30,291 nucleotides of DNA from Gammaproteobacteria bacterium (GCA_028599035.1 JAQRMT010000005.1:1-30291); one strand, 5' to 3'; shown: positions 6,369-14,755, counted from the stretch's first letter. Notes: generated by a model not told the origin, from the letters alone. A program made the numbers and translations.

Positions 6369-8312
6369 TTAAAAAACAATATTCATCATTGTCATCATAA
6401 CAACGATGAACAACACTGTCATCAGTCCGCCTGCCTTGATAAAATCTGCCACCTTATAACCACCAGGCCCCATAATCAAAGCATTCACTTGATGAGTGGG
6501 GATTAAAAATGAATTTGAAGTGGCAATGGCAACAGCCAGAGCATATACTGCTGGATCTTCCCCCACTTGAATAGCAATATTAACTGCGATAGGCACCAGG
6601 AGGATAGTTGCACCGACATTAGACATAACTAAAGTAAAGAAAGTCGCCAATATTACAATGGAAGTTAGTATTACCCAAGGCGCCATATTGCCTACTACTT
6701 TAACTGTTTCTTGTGCAATCCATAAAGCGGTGCCTGTTTTTGATACTGCCATGCCTAGCGGAATAAGGCTGGCCAATAAAAATACCGTTTTCCAAGAAAC
6801 CGCACGATACGCCTCCTCTATTTTAATAACGCCAGATAAAACCATACCTAAAGCGCCTGTCATAAGTGCGATAGAGAGCTTAATATCGGTAAATAATACC
6901 AAGAAAAGTGCAATCGCAAAGAAAACACTGGCCCATTTAATTTTTTCAGGTCGATGTTCTTCTTGCCTCGGATACTCAGAGGTGATAACAATAAAATCCG
7001 TATTAGATTGCAATCTGTCTAGGTCAATCCAGCGTGTATGGACAATTAAGGTATCACCTGATTGAAAGGGTATATTGCGAATGCCCTCGCCTTCTTGCAT
7101 GGTTTTCCCGCCACGGTGTAACGCAACCATGGCGATGCCATAGGTTTTGCGTAACCATACATCTCTAGCGCTTTGATTAATGAGTGAAGAATTGGGTGGA
7201 ATAACAATTTCCGCCGTGCCACACTCTTGTGTGGAGAGTAAATTAGAGAATTTCTCAATAGTGCCTGAGAGCTCAAGATGAAAACCTTGGACAAAAGCAT
7301 CTAAATGCTCTTTTGTTGTTAATACACCCAAAGTCATTTGTGGCTGAATAGTGGTGCTTCGTTCGACCGAGTGGTGTCCAATAAAGGTATCCCCCTCAAT
7401 GGTCTGAATGGCGATGATTCTAATTTTGGCAGCGGTTTCAATATCATCAAGCTTCATGCCAATAAGCGTGGAGTCTTTAGGGACATTGACCTCAAATAAA
7501 TCGTAATCTATGTTGTAAACTTGATGAAAATGCTCAATAGCTGATACAGATTCTGACTGGTCTTTTTTGACTGCAGGCAAAACAAACTTGCCCGCAATAA
7601 CAAAATACACAATCCCTGTTATGACCAATGCAATGCCAATTGGGGTTACGGAAAACAACCCCCAAGTATTCATTTGCTGGCTAACATCCAGCCCTTGATT
7701 GGTGGTTAAAATTAAATCATTTAACAAGATTAAAGGACTAGAACCCACCATGGTTATCGTGCCGCCCAAAATTGCGGTAAAGCCCATAGGCATTAATAAT
7801 CGTGACATTGGAATGCCTGAGCGTGATGAAATACGACTTACAACAGGGATAAATAACGCCGCCGCACCTACATTTTGCATAAAAGAGGAGATGAATCCAA
7901 CAGTAGAAGAGATGATGGGAATAACCCTCGGCTCAGAAGTGCCACCCACTCTAAGAATAAACGAAGCAACCCTGCCCATTAACCCCGTTTTATCCAAGCC
8001 TGCGCCAATAATCATCACCGCAATGATAGACATCACTGCATTGGAAGAGAATCCATCAAACAATCTTTGGTTGTCAACCAGCCCCTCTTCTAATCCCATT
8101 ACAGTATAAATCCATGGCAAGGAGCTCAATCCTAAGATAATCATAATAGTAATGGCAGCTTCATCGACCTCTACCACCTCAAAAGCAAATAAATAAATTG
8201 TCAACACAAGAATGCCCAACATCCAAGAAATAGACACAGTTGGCGCAATTGTTGAAAGCCACAGCGCAAAAATAGCAAAAATAATCGCTGCAATATTTTT
8301 TTTATTAAACAT
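6369..8312 (-). CDS. SLC13-family anion permease with two RCK_C (TrkA-C) domains
   Basis: The 647-aa inner-membrane protein has two hydrophobic halves (about 1-250 and 460-647) of several membrane segments each, of the divalent anion:sodium symporter (DASS/SLC13) type. The paired motifs MQNVGAAALFIP (145-156) and MSNVGATILLVP (563-574) occupy the places of the family's S-N-T substrate loops. Between the halves are two cytoplasmic RCK_C modules (about 270-345 and 365-445), a layout seen in bacterial SLC13 permeases annotated for sulfate or dicarboxylates. The substrate cannot be read from sequence. The carbonic anhydrase gene three bases downstream makes an inorganic anion such as bicarbonate or sulfate attractive. 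A minus-strand TATAAT (8351-8356) lies 39 nt before the ATG, without a good -35. Confidence 0.85.
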   Translation of the reverse strand: MFNKKNIAAIIFAIFALWLSTIAPTVSISWMLGILVLTIYLFAFEVVEVDEAAITIMIILGLSSLPWIYTVMGLEEGLVDNQRLFDGFSSNAVMSIIAVMIIGAGLDKTGLMGRVASFILRVGGTSEPRVIPIISSTVGFISSFMQNVGAAALFIPVVSRISSRSGIPMSRLLMPMGFTAILGGTITMVGSSPLILLNDLILTTNQGLDVSQQMNTWGLFSVTPIGIALVITGIVYFVIAGKFVLPAVKKDQSESVSAIEHFHQVYNIDYDLFEVNVPKDSTLIGMKLDDIETAAKIRIIAIQTIEGDTFIGHHSVERSTTIQPQMTLGVLTTKEHLDAFVQGFHLELSGTIEKFSNLLSTQECGTAEIVIPPNSSLINQSARDVWLRKTYGIAMVALHRGGKTMQEGEGIRNIPFQSGDTLIVHTRWIDLDRLQSNTDFIVITSEYPRQEEHRPEKIKWASVFFAIALFLVLFTDIKLSIALMTGALGMVLSGVIKIEEAYRAVSWKTVFLLASLIPLGMAVSKTGTALWIAQETVKVVGNMAPWVILTSIVILATFFTLVMSNVGATILLVPIAVNIAIQVGEDPAVYALAVAIATSNSFLIPTHQVNALIMGPGGYKVADFIKAGGLMTVLFIVVMMTMMNIVF

Positions 8313-8393
8313 GATTTTGATTTTATTAAGAATAGAAAATAACAGGCGGAATTATAACATAATCACAGCGCTACTAGGCACCACTCACAAGTT

Positions 8394-9317
8394 TTACTGA
8401 TTAAAAACATCTGTTTTTGGGCTGAGTGATTTCTGTGTAGTATTTTTACTAATCTCGATAAAGCGCTGAATGTAGCCGACTTCCTTGTCCTGCTTGCGCA
8501 AAATCGCAAATAATTTTTGTCCCAGTCCTCGTGTGCCGATTTGGATTTTTTTAAGGGGCATTTTTTTAATAAATTCATCTGCTAGCCATTCTGGCAACAC
8601 ACACACGCCTCGTTCAAGTGCGGTCATTTGTAGCATTAGTTCAATGGATTGGATTTTTTTAATCTGCTTGGGGTGAATGTGTGCTGGGCTTAAGAATTTC
8701 GTCAAAATATCCAGTCGCTCCAACGGCACAGGGAAGCTTAGTAGTGTTTCCTGCGCCAAGTCTTTGGGGGCAATAATCGTTTTAGGTGTCAACGGGTGCG
8801 TATCAGCCGCTAAAAGTACTAGATTATATTGGTCAAGGGTTTCAATATGAATATCTGCTTTTTTCTCTACATCGGGGGTAATCAAAACATCAATATGATG
8901 ATTGAGCAACCCTTCGTGTCCAGAAAATTGGAATTTATTGATAATTTCTACCTCAACATCGGGCATTGTTTGCAAAAATACCGTCAAGACTTTTGTCAGC
9001 CATTGATGGCAAGGATAGCACTCAACGCCGATTCGCAAAATACCTTGGCGACCTTGGGCGTAGGCTTTCAGAGTGTTTTCGGTTTGTTCTAAAATAGGCA
9101 GCAGTTGTTGCGCTGTTTGTAATAACAACTCGCCTGCTTTGGTAAGGCGCAAATTCCTGCCTTCTCGTTGCCAAAGTGCTGCACCCAGTTTTTCCTCTAA
9201 ATAGCGAATCTGATGGGATAAGGCGGATTGGCTCAGATGCAACGCATTCGCAGCGCGCGTCAAGGTGTTGTTTTCGTGCAATGCTTGCATAATCTTTAAA
9301 TGTTTCAGCGTTATCAT
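8394..9317 (-). CDS. metR: LysR-family regulator of methionine synthesis, MetR-like
   Basis: This is a DNA-binding LysR regulator. The start was set at the ATG 9315-9317 (MITLKHLKIMQALHENN), because MetR proteins begin with this block; the frame is open 12 codons further upstream but those residues fit nothing. That gives 307 aa. The winged helix-turn-helix is at about residues 5-60 (AANALHLSQSALSHQIRYLEEKLG), followed by the effector domain containing a WLTKVL-like segment as in E. coli MetR. It is divergent from metE with 96 bp between, the classical metR-metE arrangement in which MetR with homocysteine activates metE and represses itself. One of two operator-like repeats covers its own start codon. 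Confidence 0.9.
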   Translation of the reverse strand: MITLKHLKIMQALHENNTLTRAANALHLSQSALSHQIRYLEEKLGAALWQREGRNLRLTKAGELLLQTAQQLLPILEQTENTLKAYAQGRQGILRIGVECYPCHQWLTKVLTVFLQTMPDVEVEIINKFQFSGHEGLLNHHIDVLITPDVEKKADIHIETLDQYNLVLLAADTHPLTPKTIIAPKDLAQETLLSFPVPLERLDILTKFLSPAHIHPKQIKKIQSIELMLQMTALERGVCVLPEWLADEFIKKMPLKKIQIGTRGLGQKLFAILRKQDKEVGYIQRFIEISKNTTQKSLSPKTDVFNQ

Positions 9318-9369
9318 ATGAATATAACTCATAACTATGTAAAAAATAATCATTTTACTTCATATGAAT
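9314..9369. promoter_or_regulatory. Twin operator-like repeats in the metR-metE intergenic region
   Basis: The 10-mer TCATATGAAT occurs twice in the same orientation, at 9314-9323 and 9360-9369, 46 bp apart. Each has the 8-bp palindromic core TCATATGA, and the second extends to TTCATATGAA. About four helical turns of spacing between half-palindromes is a usual LysR-regulator layout, and the E. coli MetR site is also a TGAA/TTCA dyad. The first copy overlaps the metR start codon, fitting autorepression. Binding is predicted, not shown. Confidence 0.55.
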
Positions 9370-9413
9370 GTCCTTATAAAATAATCCACTTTAAACAAGT
9401 AAAGGGCTTCATC

Positions 9414-11690
9414 ATGGTAACAACACACAATTTAGGTTTTCCACGCATAGGCAAACATCGTCAATTAAAATTTGCATTAGAGAAATATTGGTCTAATACC
9501 ATTTCTCAAGAAGAATTATTACAAACTGCAAGCACGCTACGCCAGCAGCATTGGCATAATCAAAATAAACTTGATTGGACACCAGTGGGCGATTTTTCTT
9601 TTTATGACCAAGTTTTGGATATGAGTTTTTTATTGGGAAATGTGCCAAAACGCGCTGACAATTTATCAGGCAGTGAACTGGATAATTATTTTCGAGTAGC
9701 GCGTGGGCGAGCCTCTGCTAATGAATCTGATTGCACTTGCATTCAGGCGGGCGAGATGACCAAATGGTTTGATACTAATTATCACTACATCGTGCCAGAA
9801 TTTAGTCAAGAGACAAGTTTTTCCCTCCAGGCGCAACACTTGATTGCGCAAATCAATGAGGCGAAAGCGCAGGGCGTAAAGGCCAAACCCGTTATTATTG
9901 GTCCAGTTACTTATTTATGGCTAGGCAAGTCAAAAGACGATACCAATAAGCTGGATTTACTAGATTCGTTGATTCAAGTGTATACACAATTATTTGATGA
10001 ATTGGCAAAGTTAGGCGTAGAGTGGGTGCAAGTTGATGAGCCTATTTTGGTTACAGAACTGGAGGGAAATTGGCAATCTGCATTTAAAAAAACTTATGCT
10101 GTTTTAGTGAGTAGTCCAGTTAAGCTGTTAGTAGCCAGTTATTTTGGCTCGTTGCAGGATAATTTAGCGCTCGCCTGTGGCTTGGGCGTTGCTGGATTGC
10201 ATCTTGATGCGATTAATGCAAAAGATGAGGTTCAAGCAGTGATTAGCGCCTTGCCAGAGGATAAAATTCTGTCCCTAGGCGTGGTGAATGGTCGTAATAT
10301 TTGGAAAACAGATCTCAGTGCTACCTTGTTATGGCTTGAGCCTATCCACCAACAATTACAGAATAGATTATGGCTAGCGCCGTCTTGTTCACTATTGCAT
10401 GTGCCTGTGGATTTAGATGGCGAGCAAGAGTTGGGTAGCGATATTAAATCGTGGCTGGCTTTTGCAGTGCAAAAATTAGAAGAACTGAGTTTATTAGCGC
10501 AAGCGCTTAATCAAGGTCAAGCCAGTGTTACTAAAGAAATAGCGAGCAATATTGACACTATGAATGCTAGAAAATATTCACCATTAGTGCATAATAGCGC
10601 CGTTAAAGAGCGTGTTGCTCAGGTAGATGACGCATTAGGCGATCGCCAGTCTGACTACCAAAGTAGGGCAAAATTACAAGGTGAAAAGCTCAATCTGCCG
10701 CTATATCCGACCACGACCATTGGCTCGTTTCCACAAACACTGGCGATTAGACAAGCCAGACGCGATTATAAATTGGGCAAATTATCAGTAGAAAAATATA
10801 CGCAAGCGATGCGTTCTGAAATTCAACATTGCGTACAGGCGCAAGAAGAGTTAGGCCTAGATGTCTTGGTACACGGCGAACCTGAGCGTAATGATATGGT
10901 GGAATATTTTGGACAACAACTCAGTGGCTATGCATTTAGTCAGTTTGGCTGGGTGCAATCTTATGGCTCCCGTTGCGTCAAGCCGCCGATTATTTTTGGT
11001 GATATTTCTCGTCCAAAGCCCATGACATTGGATTGGACAATCTATGCTCAATCACTCACCAATAAGCCGATGAAAGGTATGCTCACTGGCCCTGTGACCA
11101 TGCTCAACTGGTCATTTGTGCGTGACGACCAATCAAGAGAATCCACTTGTCTGCAGCTGTCTTTAGCCATTCGAGACGAGGTATTAGACCTTGAAAAATC
11201 CAATATAAAGCTCATTCAAATTGATGAGGCGGCGTTAAGAGAAGGCCTCCCTCTACGCAAATCTCAGTGGCAAGCATATCTTAATTGGGCGATTAAGGCT
11301 TATCGAATCAGTGCCAATGGTGTGAGTGATGAAATCCAAATCCACACCCATATGTGTTATTCGGAATTTAACGATATTATTGCAGCAATCGCACAAATGG
11401 ATGCCGATGTCATTACCATTGAAACCTCCCGCTCGGACATGGAATTATTAGATATATTCGATGAGTTTGATTATCCTAATGAGCTGGGTCCAGGCGTGTA
11501 TGACATTCATTCTCCCAACATCCCCTCGGTTGATTCTATGGTTAAACTTATGCAGAAAGCCGCCCAGCGCATTCCTGCCAAAAGGCTATGGGTCAACCCC
11601 GATTGTGGTTTAAAAACCAGGCATTGGGATGAAGTCAATTCTGCACTGAGCAATATGGTGCTCGCCGCTCAACAATTGCGAGAGGGTTGA
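9414..11690 (+). CDS. metE: Cobalamin-independent methionine synthase
   Basis: MetE transfers a methyl group from 5-methyltetrahydropteroyltri-L-glutamate to homocysteine, the last step of methionine synthesis, without vitamin B12. The ATG at 9414 (MVTTHNLGFPRIGKHRQLK) is preferred over an in-frame ATG at 9300 because the family starts here and AAAGGG lies 7 nt upstream. The protein is 758 aa (E. coli 753). The zinc/homocysteine ligands are all present as H646, C648, E670 and C731, each exactly five residues later than in E. coli (641, 643, 665, 726). No SAM-type riboswitch is seen in the leader; control is probably through the divergent metR. It is followed by a 260-bp regulatory gap. Confidence 0.98.
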   Translation: MVTTHNLGFPRIGKHRQLKFALEKYWSNTISQEELLQTASTLRQQHWHNQNKLDWTPVGDFSFYDQVLDMSFLLGNVPKRADNLSGSELDNYFRVARGRASANESDCTCIQAGEMTKWFDTNYHYIVPEFSQETSFSLQAQHLIAQINEAKAQGVKAKPVIIGPVTYLWLGKSKDDTNKLDLLDSLIQVYTQLFDELAKLGVEWVQVDEPILVTELEGNWQSAFKKTYAVLVSSPVKLLVASYFGSLQDNLALACGLGVAGLHLDAINAKDEVQAVISALPEDKILSLGVVNGRNIWKTDLSATLLWLEPIHQQLQNRLWLAPSCSLLHVPVDLDGEQELGSDIKSWLAFAVQKLEELSLLAQALNQGQASVTKEIASNIDTMNARKYSPLVHNSAVKERVAQVDDALGDRQSDYQSRAKLQGEKLNLPLYPTTTIGSFPQTLAIRQARRDYKLGKLSVEKYTQAMRSEIQHCVQAQEELGLDVLVHGEPERNDMVEYFGQQLSGYAFSQFGWVQSYGSRCVKPPIIFGDISRPKPMTLDWTIYAQSLTNKPMKGMLTGPVTMLNWSFVRDDQSRESTCLQLSLAIRDEVLDLEKSNIKLIQIDEAALREGLPLRKSQWQAYLNWAIKAYRISANGVSDEIQIHTHMCYSEFNDIIAAIAQMDADVITIETSRSDMELLDIFDEFDYPNELGPGVYDIHSPNIPSVDSMVKLMQKAAQRIPAKRLWVNPDCGLKTRHWDEVNSALSNMVLAAQQLREG

Positions 11691-11788
11691 TTGTCCGTAT
11701 AGTTTTTAATAAGAGCCAAGAAAAGTCAGTGCCCATTAATTCTAAAGGGCTTAAATAATGTTAATAATGACAATCAACTCAGATAAAA

Positions 11789-11848
11789 ATATCTTATGCT
11801 AAAAATAAGTATTTATCGTTTGTAGGAATAAATTAGGAAGTTTATAAT
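11789..11848 (+). promoter_or_regulatory. LysR-type operator plus promoter A (upstream of the Gate-domain gene)
   Basis: A perfect LysR-box dyad, CTTAT-N7-ATAAG (11793-11809), is followed by TTGTAG (11820-11825), a 17-nt spacer and TATAAT (11843-11848). The first 46 bases are an ungapped near-match to the region at 13860-13905 before the TSUP gene, with only a handful of differences. This strongly suggests control by the same regulator, most likely the LysR protein encoded at 12944-13855. Confidence 0.7.
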
Positions 11849-11864
11849 ACGCATTTTATAATTT

Positions 11865-11884
11865 GAGACCTTTGCAAAGGTCTT
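11865..11884. repeat. 18-bp palindrome built from two abutting IS5-like ends, in the leader of the Gate-domain gene
   Basis: AGACCTTTGCAAAGGTCT (11866-11883) is perfectly self-complementary. Its GAGACCTTTGC half recurs as the end of other IS-like pieces at 12845-12921 and 14814-14830. The simplest reading is an element excised or deleted so that its two terminal repeats touch. In RNA it would form a 7-bp stem with a TGCA loop about 70 nt before the start codon, between promoter A and the gene. Confidence 0.55.
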
Positions 11885-11950
11885 AATTTCAATGACGCTA
11901 TAAAAACAGCACAATTTATGGGCTTTTGGGGTCTACATTAAGGATAAAAG

Positions 11951-12841
11951 ATGATTGTATTTGATTTTAAAGCGTTTATTGACTCGTCTTTGGCGACTGC
12001 TAAGATAATATTATTAATGGTAATTCCTTACTTTATCTTAGCTGAATTATTAGTATATTTTGAGATAATGCCTATTATTTCTCAAGTATTTGAGCCATTT
12101 ACTGCCTTATTAAATCTACCATCAGAAGCCGCACTTGCATTAGCATCGGGTGTTTTTTTGAATTTATATGCGGCCATTGCATTTGCTGCCCCGTTGGGGT
12201 TGAGTGTTTATGAATGGACGATTTTAGGGTTGTTCTTGGGCGTGCTACACTCCATCCCTATTGAGTCTGCTATTATGAAAAAACTGGGCATTGATTGGAC
12301 GAAATCCATTGCATTTAGGGGTGTGATGGCTTTTGTGGTGTTGACACCATTGTTAATTATTCCAGCAGAAATGTTGTTTGACAATCCTGATTTAATTAAG
12401 CATTCTATCTATCAAATAGAAACGAGTGCACCCGTTAATTTTATAGATTTTATAACACAAAAACTCATAGAGGCCGTTTTATTGGCTTTGGAAATCATTG
12501 TGTTGGTGAGTCTGGTTATTTTTGTAACCACTTTGATCAGAGGGCTTAAATTCTTTAACAAATTTGACCATCATCTTGGTGTGATTATGGCACTAATTAG
12601 CGGTGTTTTAATTGGCATCACTTATGGCGCTGGCGTGCTTATTAAAGAGGCTGAGAATATGAATAAGAGGCAAGTCGTTGCCGTGTGTTATTTTTTAATG
12701 GTTGCACATGCTATTATTGAAGACACTTTGTTATTTGTATTTTTTGGTGCAGATATTGTTTTATTACTAACCATTCGACTGGGTTTTGCCTCGTTAATAT
12801 TTTTTATGATTTTGCTTTATTATCCAGCCCAAAAACATTAA
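11951..12841 (+). CDS. Membrane protein with Gate (nucleoside-recognition) domains
   Basis: The 296-aa polytopic inner-membrane protein has roughly eight hydrophobic segments and no cleavable signal. Two similar halves carry the Gate-domain look: an early block around EAALALASGVFLNLYAA and a second with GITYGAGVLIKEAENMNKR then HAIIEDTLLFVFFGAD. Gate domains occur in nucleoside transporters, FeoB and spore maturation proteins. Stand-alone forms such as this one have no settled substrate. AAGGAT lies 6 nt before the ATG. It shares promoter and operator sequence with the TSUP permease gene 2 kb away, so the two probably respond to the same signal. An IS5-like palindrome lies in its leader and a MITE-like piece directly after its stop. 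Confidence 0.75.
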   Translation: MIVFDFKAFIDSSLATAKIILLMVIPYFILAELLVYFEIMPIISQVFEPFTALLNLPSEAALALASGVFLNLYAAIAFAAPLGLSVYEWTILGLFLGVLHSIPIESAIMKKLGIDWTKSIAFRGVMAFVVLTPLLIIPAEMLFDNPDLIKHSIYQIETSAPVNFIDFITQKLIEAVLLALEIIVLVSLVIFVTTLIRGLKFFNKFDHHLGVIMALISGVLIGITYGAGVLIKEAENMNKRQVVAVCYFLMVAHAIIEDTLLFVFFGADIVLLLTIRLGFASLIFFMILLYYPAQKH

Positions 12842-12844
12842 TGT

Positions 12845-12921
12845 GAGACTCTTGCATCATTCATGTTTTCTCATTTTTGACTAGCCTTGTCGGGCTTTTA
12901 GTTGAATTACGCAAAGGTCTT
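12845..12921. mobile_element. MITE-like element or IS5 remnant, about 77 bp
   Basis: The left end GAGACTCTTGCATCATTC (12845-12862) and the reverse complement of the right end GAATTACGCAAAGGTCT (12904-12920) match at about 14 of 20 positions. Both resemble the GAGACCTTTGCA ends seen at 11865 and 14814. The interior is too short to encode anything. It fills the gap between the converging Gate-domain and LysR genes. Inside it, AGCC/GGCT around 12882-12896 followed by TTTT could act as a weak terminator. Confidence 0.5.
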
Positions 12922-12943
12922 TAACGCATCTAATACAAAAATT

Positions 12944-13855
12944 TTAACGGCAAATGGATAAAACCCATTGCTCAAACTTCTGAATATTCTTATTATTACT
13001 GTGAGATTTTGGATAAACCAAATGATACCCAGGGGATTTAATCACCTTGTTTTGATAGATTTTAACCAATTGACCAGAGGCCAGATCATCTGCCACCAAT
13101 ATACTTCTGGCAATTGCCACACCTTGAGCGGTAATAGCGGCTTGTAAAACTAAGTGCGATTGGCTGAGGGTGAGCGCCTTGTTGTTTCTAATATCCACAT
13201 CCAGCAATTTGGAAAAATCATCCCAGTTAGGCTCGATAAATATGCCATAAGCCTCAAATATGCAATCAATCGAATCATGAATTAAAGTGTGATGTTGCAG
13301 GTCGCTAAGCTTGTCAAAGTTATATTTTCCAGTGAGTAATTTAGGGCTGGCAACTAAAAACATATCTTCGTCCATTAAGAATTTTGCCTCCAAGTCTGGA
13401 TTATACTGATGCCCAAAACTGATGCTTAGATCGTTATTTTTAAAATCACTTAAACCCAAGTGTGCGTTAATATGAATGTCAATATCTGGATATTCTTTAT
13501 TAAAATCGGTTAAACGGGGAATGAGCCACTTGGTGGCAAGTGACGGCAAAATACTAATAGTTAAGACACTTTTCTTTGAATTTTTACTTAGTTTTTCTAA
13601 AGCACTGTTTATTTTATCTAATGCAGAATTGACAGGATTTTGCAAGGCAACGCCTTGTTCAGTTAATTTTAACTGCCTGTGTAATCTGTCAAATAAATCA
13701 AACCCAAGACGGCGCTCTAACAGTCTAATTTGTTGACTCACTGCAGCCTGTGTGATTGAAAGCTCCTTTGCTGCTTTAGAAAAGCTCAGATGTTTGGCAG
13801 CAATACTAAAAGTATTCAGGTTGTTAAGTGGCAGCGGTTTATTTATCATTCGCAT
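12944..13855 (-). CDS. LysR-family transcriptional regulator (GcvA-like)
   Basis: The 303-aa protein has an N-terminal winged helix-turn-helix (about residues 8-67, with LNTFSIAAKHLSFSKAAKEL then ITQAAVSQQIRLLERRLG) and a C-terminal substrate-binding-like domain. The PLPLNNL start and the HLSFSKAA wording are those of the GcvA/AmpR-like branch. ATG at 13853-13855 is taken as start; a second ATG two codons on is possible. It is divergent from the TSUP permease gene with the CTTAT-N7-ATAAG box between them. The same box precedes the Gate-domain gene on its other side. It therefore probably controls both transporters and itself. The inducer is unknown. Confidence 0.9.
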   Translation of the reverse strand: MRMINKPLPLNNLNTFSIAAKHLSFSKAAKELSITQAAVSQQIRLLERRLGFDLFDRLHRQLKLTEQGVALQNPVNSALDKINSALEKLSKNSKKSVLTISILPSLATKWLIPRLTDFNKEYPDIDIHINAHLGLSDFKNNDLSISFGHQYNPDLEAKFLMDEDMFLVASPKLLTGKYNFDKLSDLQHHTLIHDSIDCIFEAYGIFIEPNWDDFSKLLDVDIRNNKALTLSQSHLVLQAAITAQGVAIARSILVADDLASGQLVKIYQNKVIKSPGYHLVYPKSHSNNKNIQKFEQWVLSICR

Positions 13856-13859
13856 AAGT

Positions 13860-13918
13860 ATATCTTATGAAAAAGATAAGTTTTTATCGTTTGTAAAAAT
13901 AAATTTAGGTTTTATAAT
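13860..13918 (+). promoter_or_regulatory. LysR-type operator plus promoter B (upstream of the TSUP permease gene)
   Basis: The dyad CTTAT-N7-ATAAG (13864-13880) is followed by TTGTAA (13891-13896), a 16-nt spacer and TATAAT (13913-13918). It begins five bases from the LysR start codon, so the regulator would cover its own promoter as well. It is the partner of promoter A at 11789-11848. Confidence 0.7.
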
Positions 13919-13948
13919 GAAATTTTATAGATAATTGCAATATAACCA

Positions 13949-14755
13949 ATGGATTTTCAATATTTTATGTTTATCGAGGGCTCGTTGTTGGCTGATTATT
14001 TGTTAATAGGCATATTAGTATTGGTGTTTGCTTCTTTTGTTGCTGGGTTTTTAGATGCAGTGGCTGGTGGTGCGGGGTTGATTTTGGTGCCCGCATTTAT
14101 TTTGGCTGGAATGCCGCCACAGTTGGCATTAGGTCAAGAAAAACTTATTAGTACGCTGGGCACATTTTCAGCTATTTATAACTACTTTAAGGGCGCTAAA
14201 ATTGTTTGGAAGGTGGTGGCATATGGCATCCCAACAGCGCTAATAGGCGCTTATATTGGCGGCAAAGTTATTTTGTCTATTGATGAATCTATCGTTGGGC
14301 AGATTATTTTTTTCCTAATTCCAGTCGGATTGCTCTTTTCTTTTATGCCAAAGCAAGATAAAAACGATGGAATGTATCAACCTAGTCAAAAAGACATAAT
14401 GATAATTTTGCCATTGGTATGTTTTGTGGTTGGTTTTTATGATGGATTTTTTGGCCCTGGCACAGGCAGTATTTTAATTTTGGCGCTACATTTCTTAATT
14501 CATATGCCATTACTCGAATCATCGGCAACTTCTAAGATTTTTAATTTAGCTTCAAATGTAGGCGCTTTTGTCGCTTTCTTTATTGCTGGGAAAATGGCTT
14601 TTATAATAGGGATGCCAATGATTTTGGCTAGTATGAGCGGTAATTATGTGGGTAGTCATATGACGCTTAGAAATGGAGATAAAATTATCAAACCTTTGAT
14701 ATTTGTTTCAATTGCTGTTTTATTTATATCGCTTGGAATTAGATATGTTTGGTGA
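13949..14755 (+). CDS. TSUP-family (TauE/SafE, YfcA-like) permease
   Basis: The 268-aa inner-membrane protein has about eight hydrophobic segments in two homologous halves. Each half carries the family block: GFLDAVAGGAGLILVPAF (from about residue 28) and GFYDGFFGPGTGSILILAL (from about residue 158). TSUP proteins move sulfite, sulfoacetate, thiosulfate or other organic anions in different bacteria, so in a sulfur oxidiser a sulfur anion is plausible but unproven. The predicted transcription start lies only about 24 nt upstream of the ATG, and no Shine-Dalgarno is visible; an in-frame ATG at 13967 is an alternative. It is divergent from, and probably controlled by, the LysR gene. Confidence 0.88.
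   Translation: MDFQYFMFIEGSLLADYLLIGILVLVFASFVAGFLDAVAGGAGLILVPAFILAGMPPQLALGQEKLISTLGTFSAIYNYFKGAKIVWKVVAYGIPTALIGAYIGGKVILSIDESIVGQIIFFLIPVGLLFSFMPKQDKNDGMYQPSQKDIMIILPLVCFVVGFYDGFFGPGTGSILILALHFLIHMPLLESSATSKIFNLASNVGAFVAFFIAGKMAFIIGMPMILASMSGNYVGSHMTLRNGDKIIKPLIFVSIAVLFISLGIRYVW

Noticed and set aside
9300..9413. A 38-codon N-terminal extension of MetE starting at ATG 9300
   Set aside because: It overlaps the metR coding start, has no family similarity, and ATG 9414 has a good ribosome site and the family's opening residues.
11725..11755. GCCC/GGGC hairpin after metE as a terminator
   Set aside because: It has a four-base stem with a long loop and no T-run; metE termination cannot be assigned with confidence.
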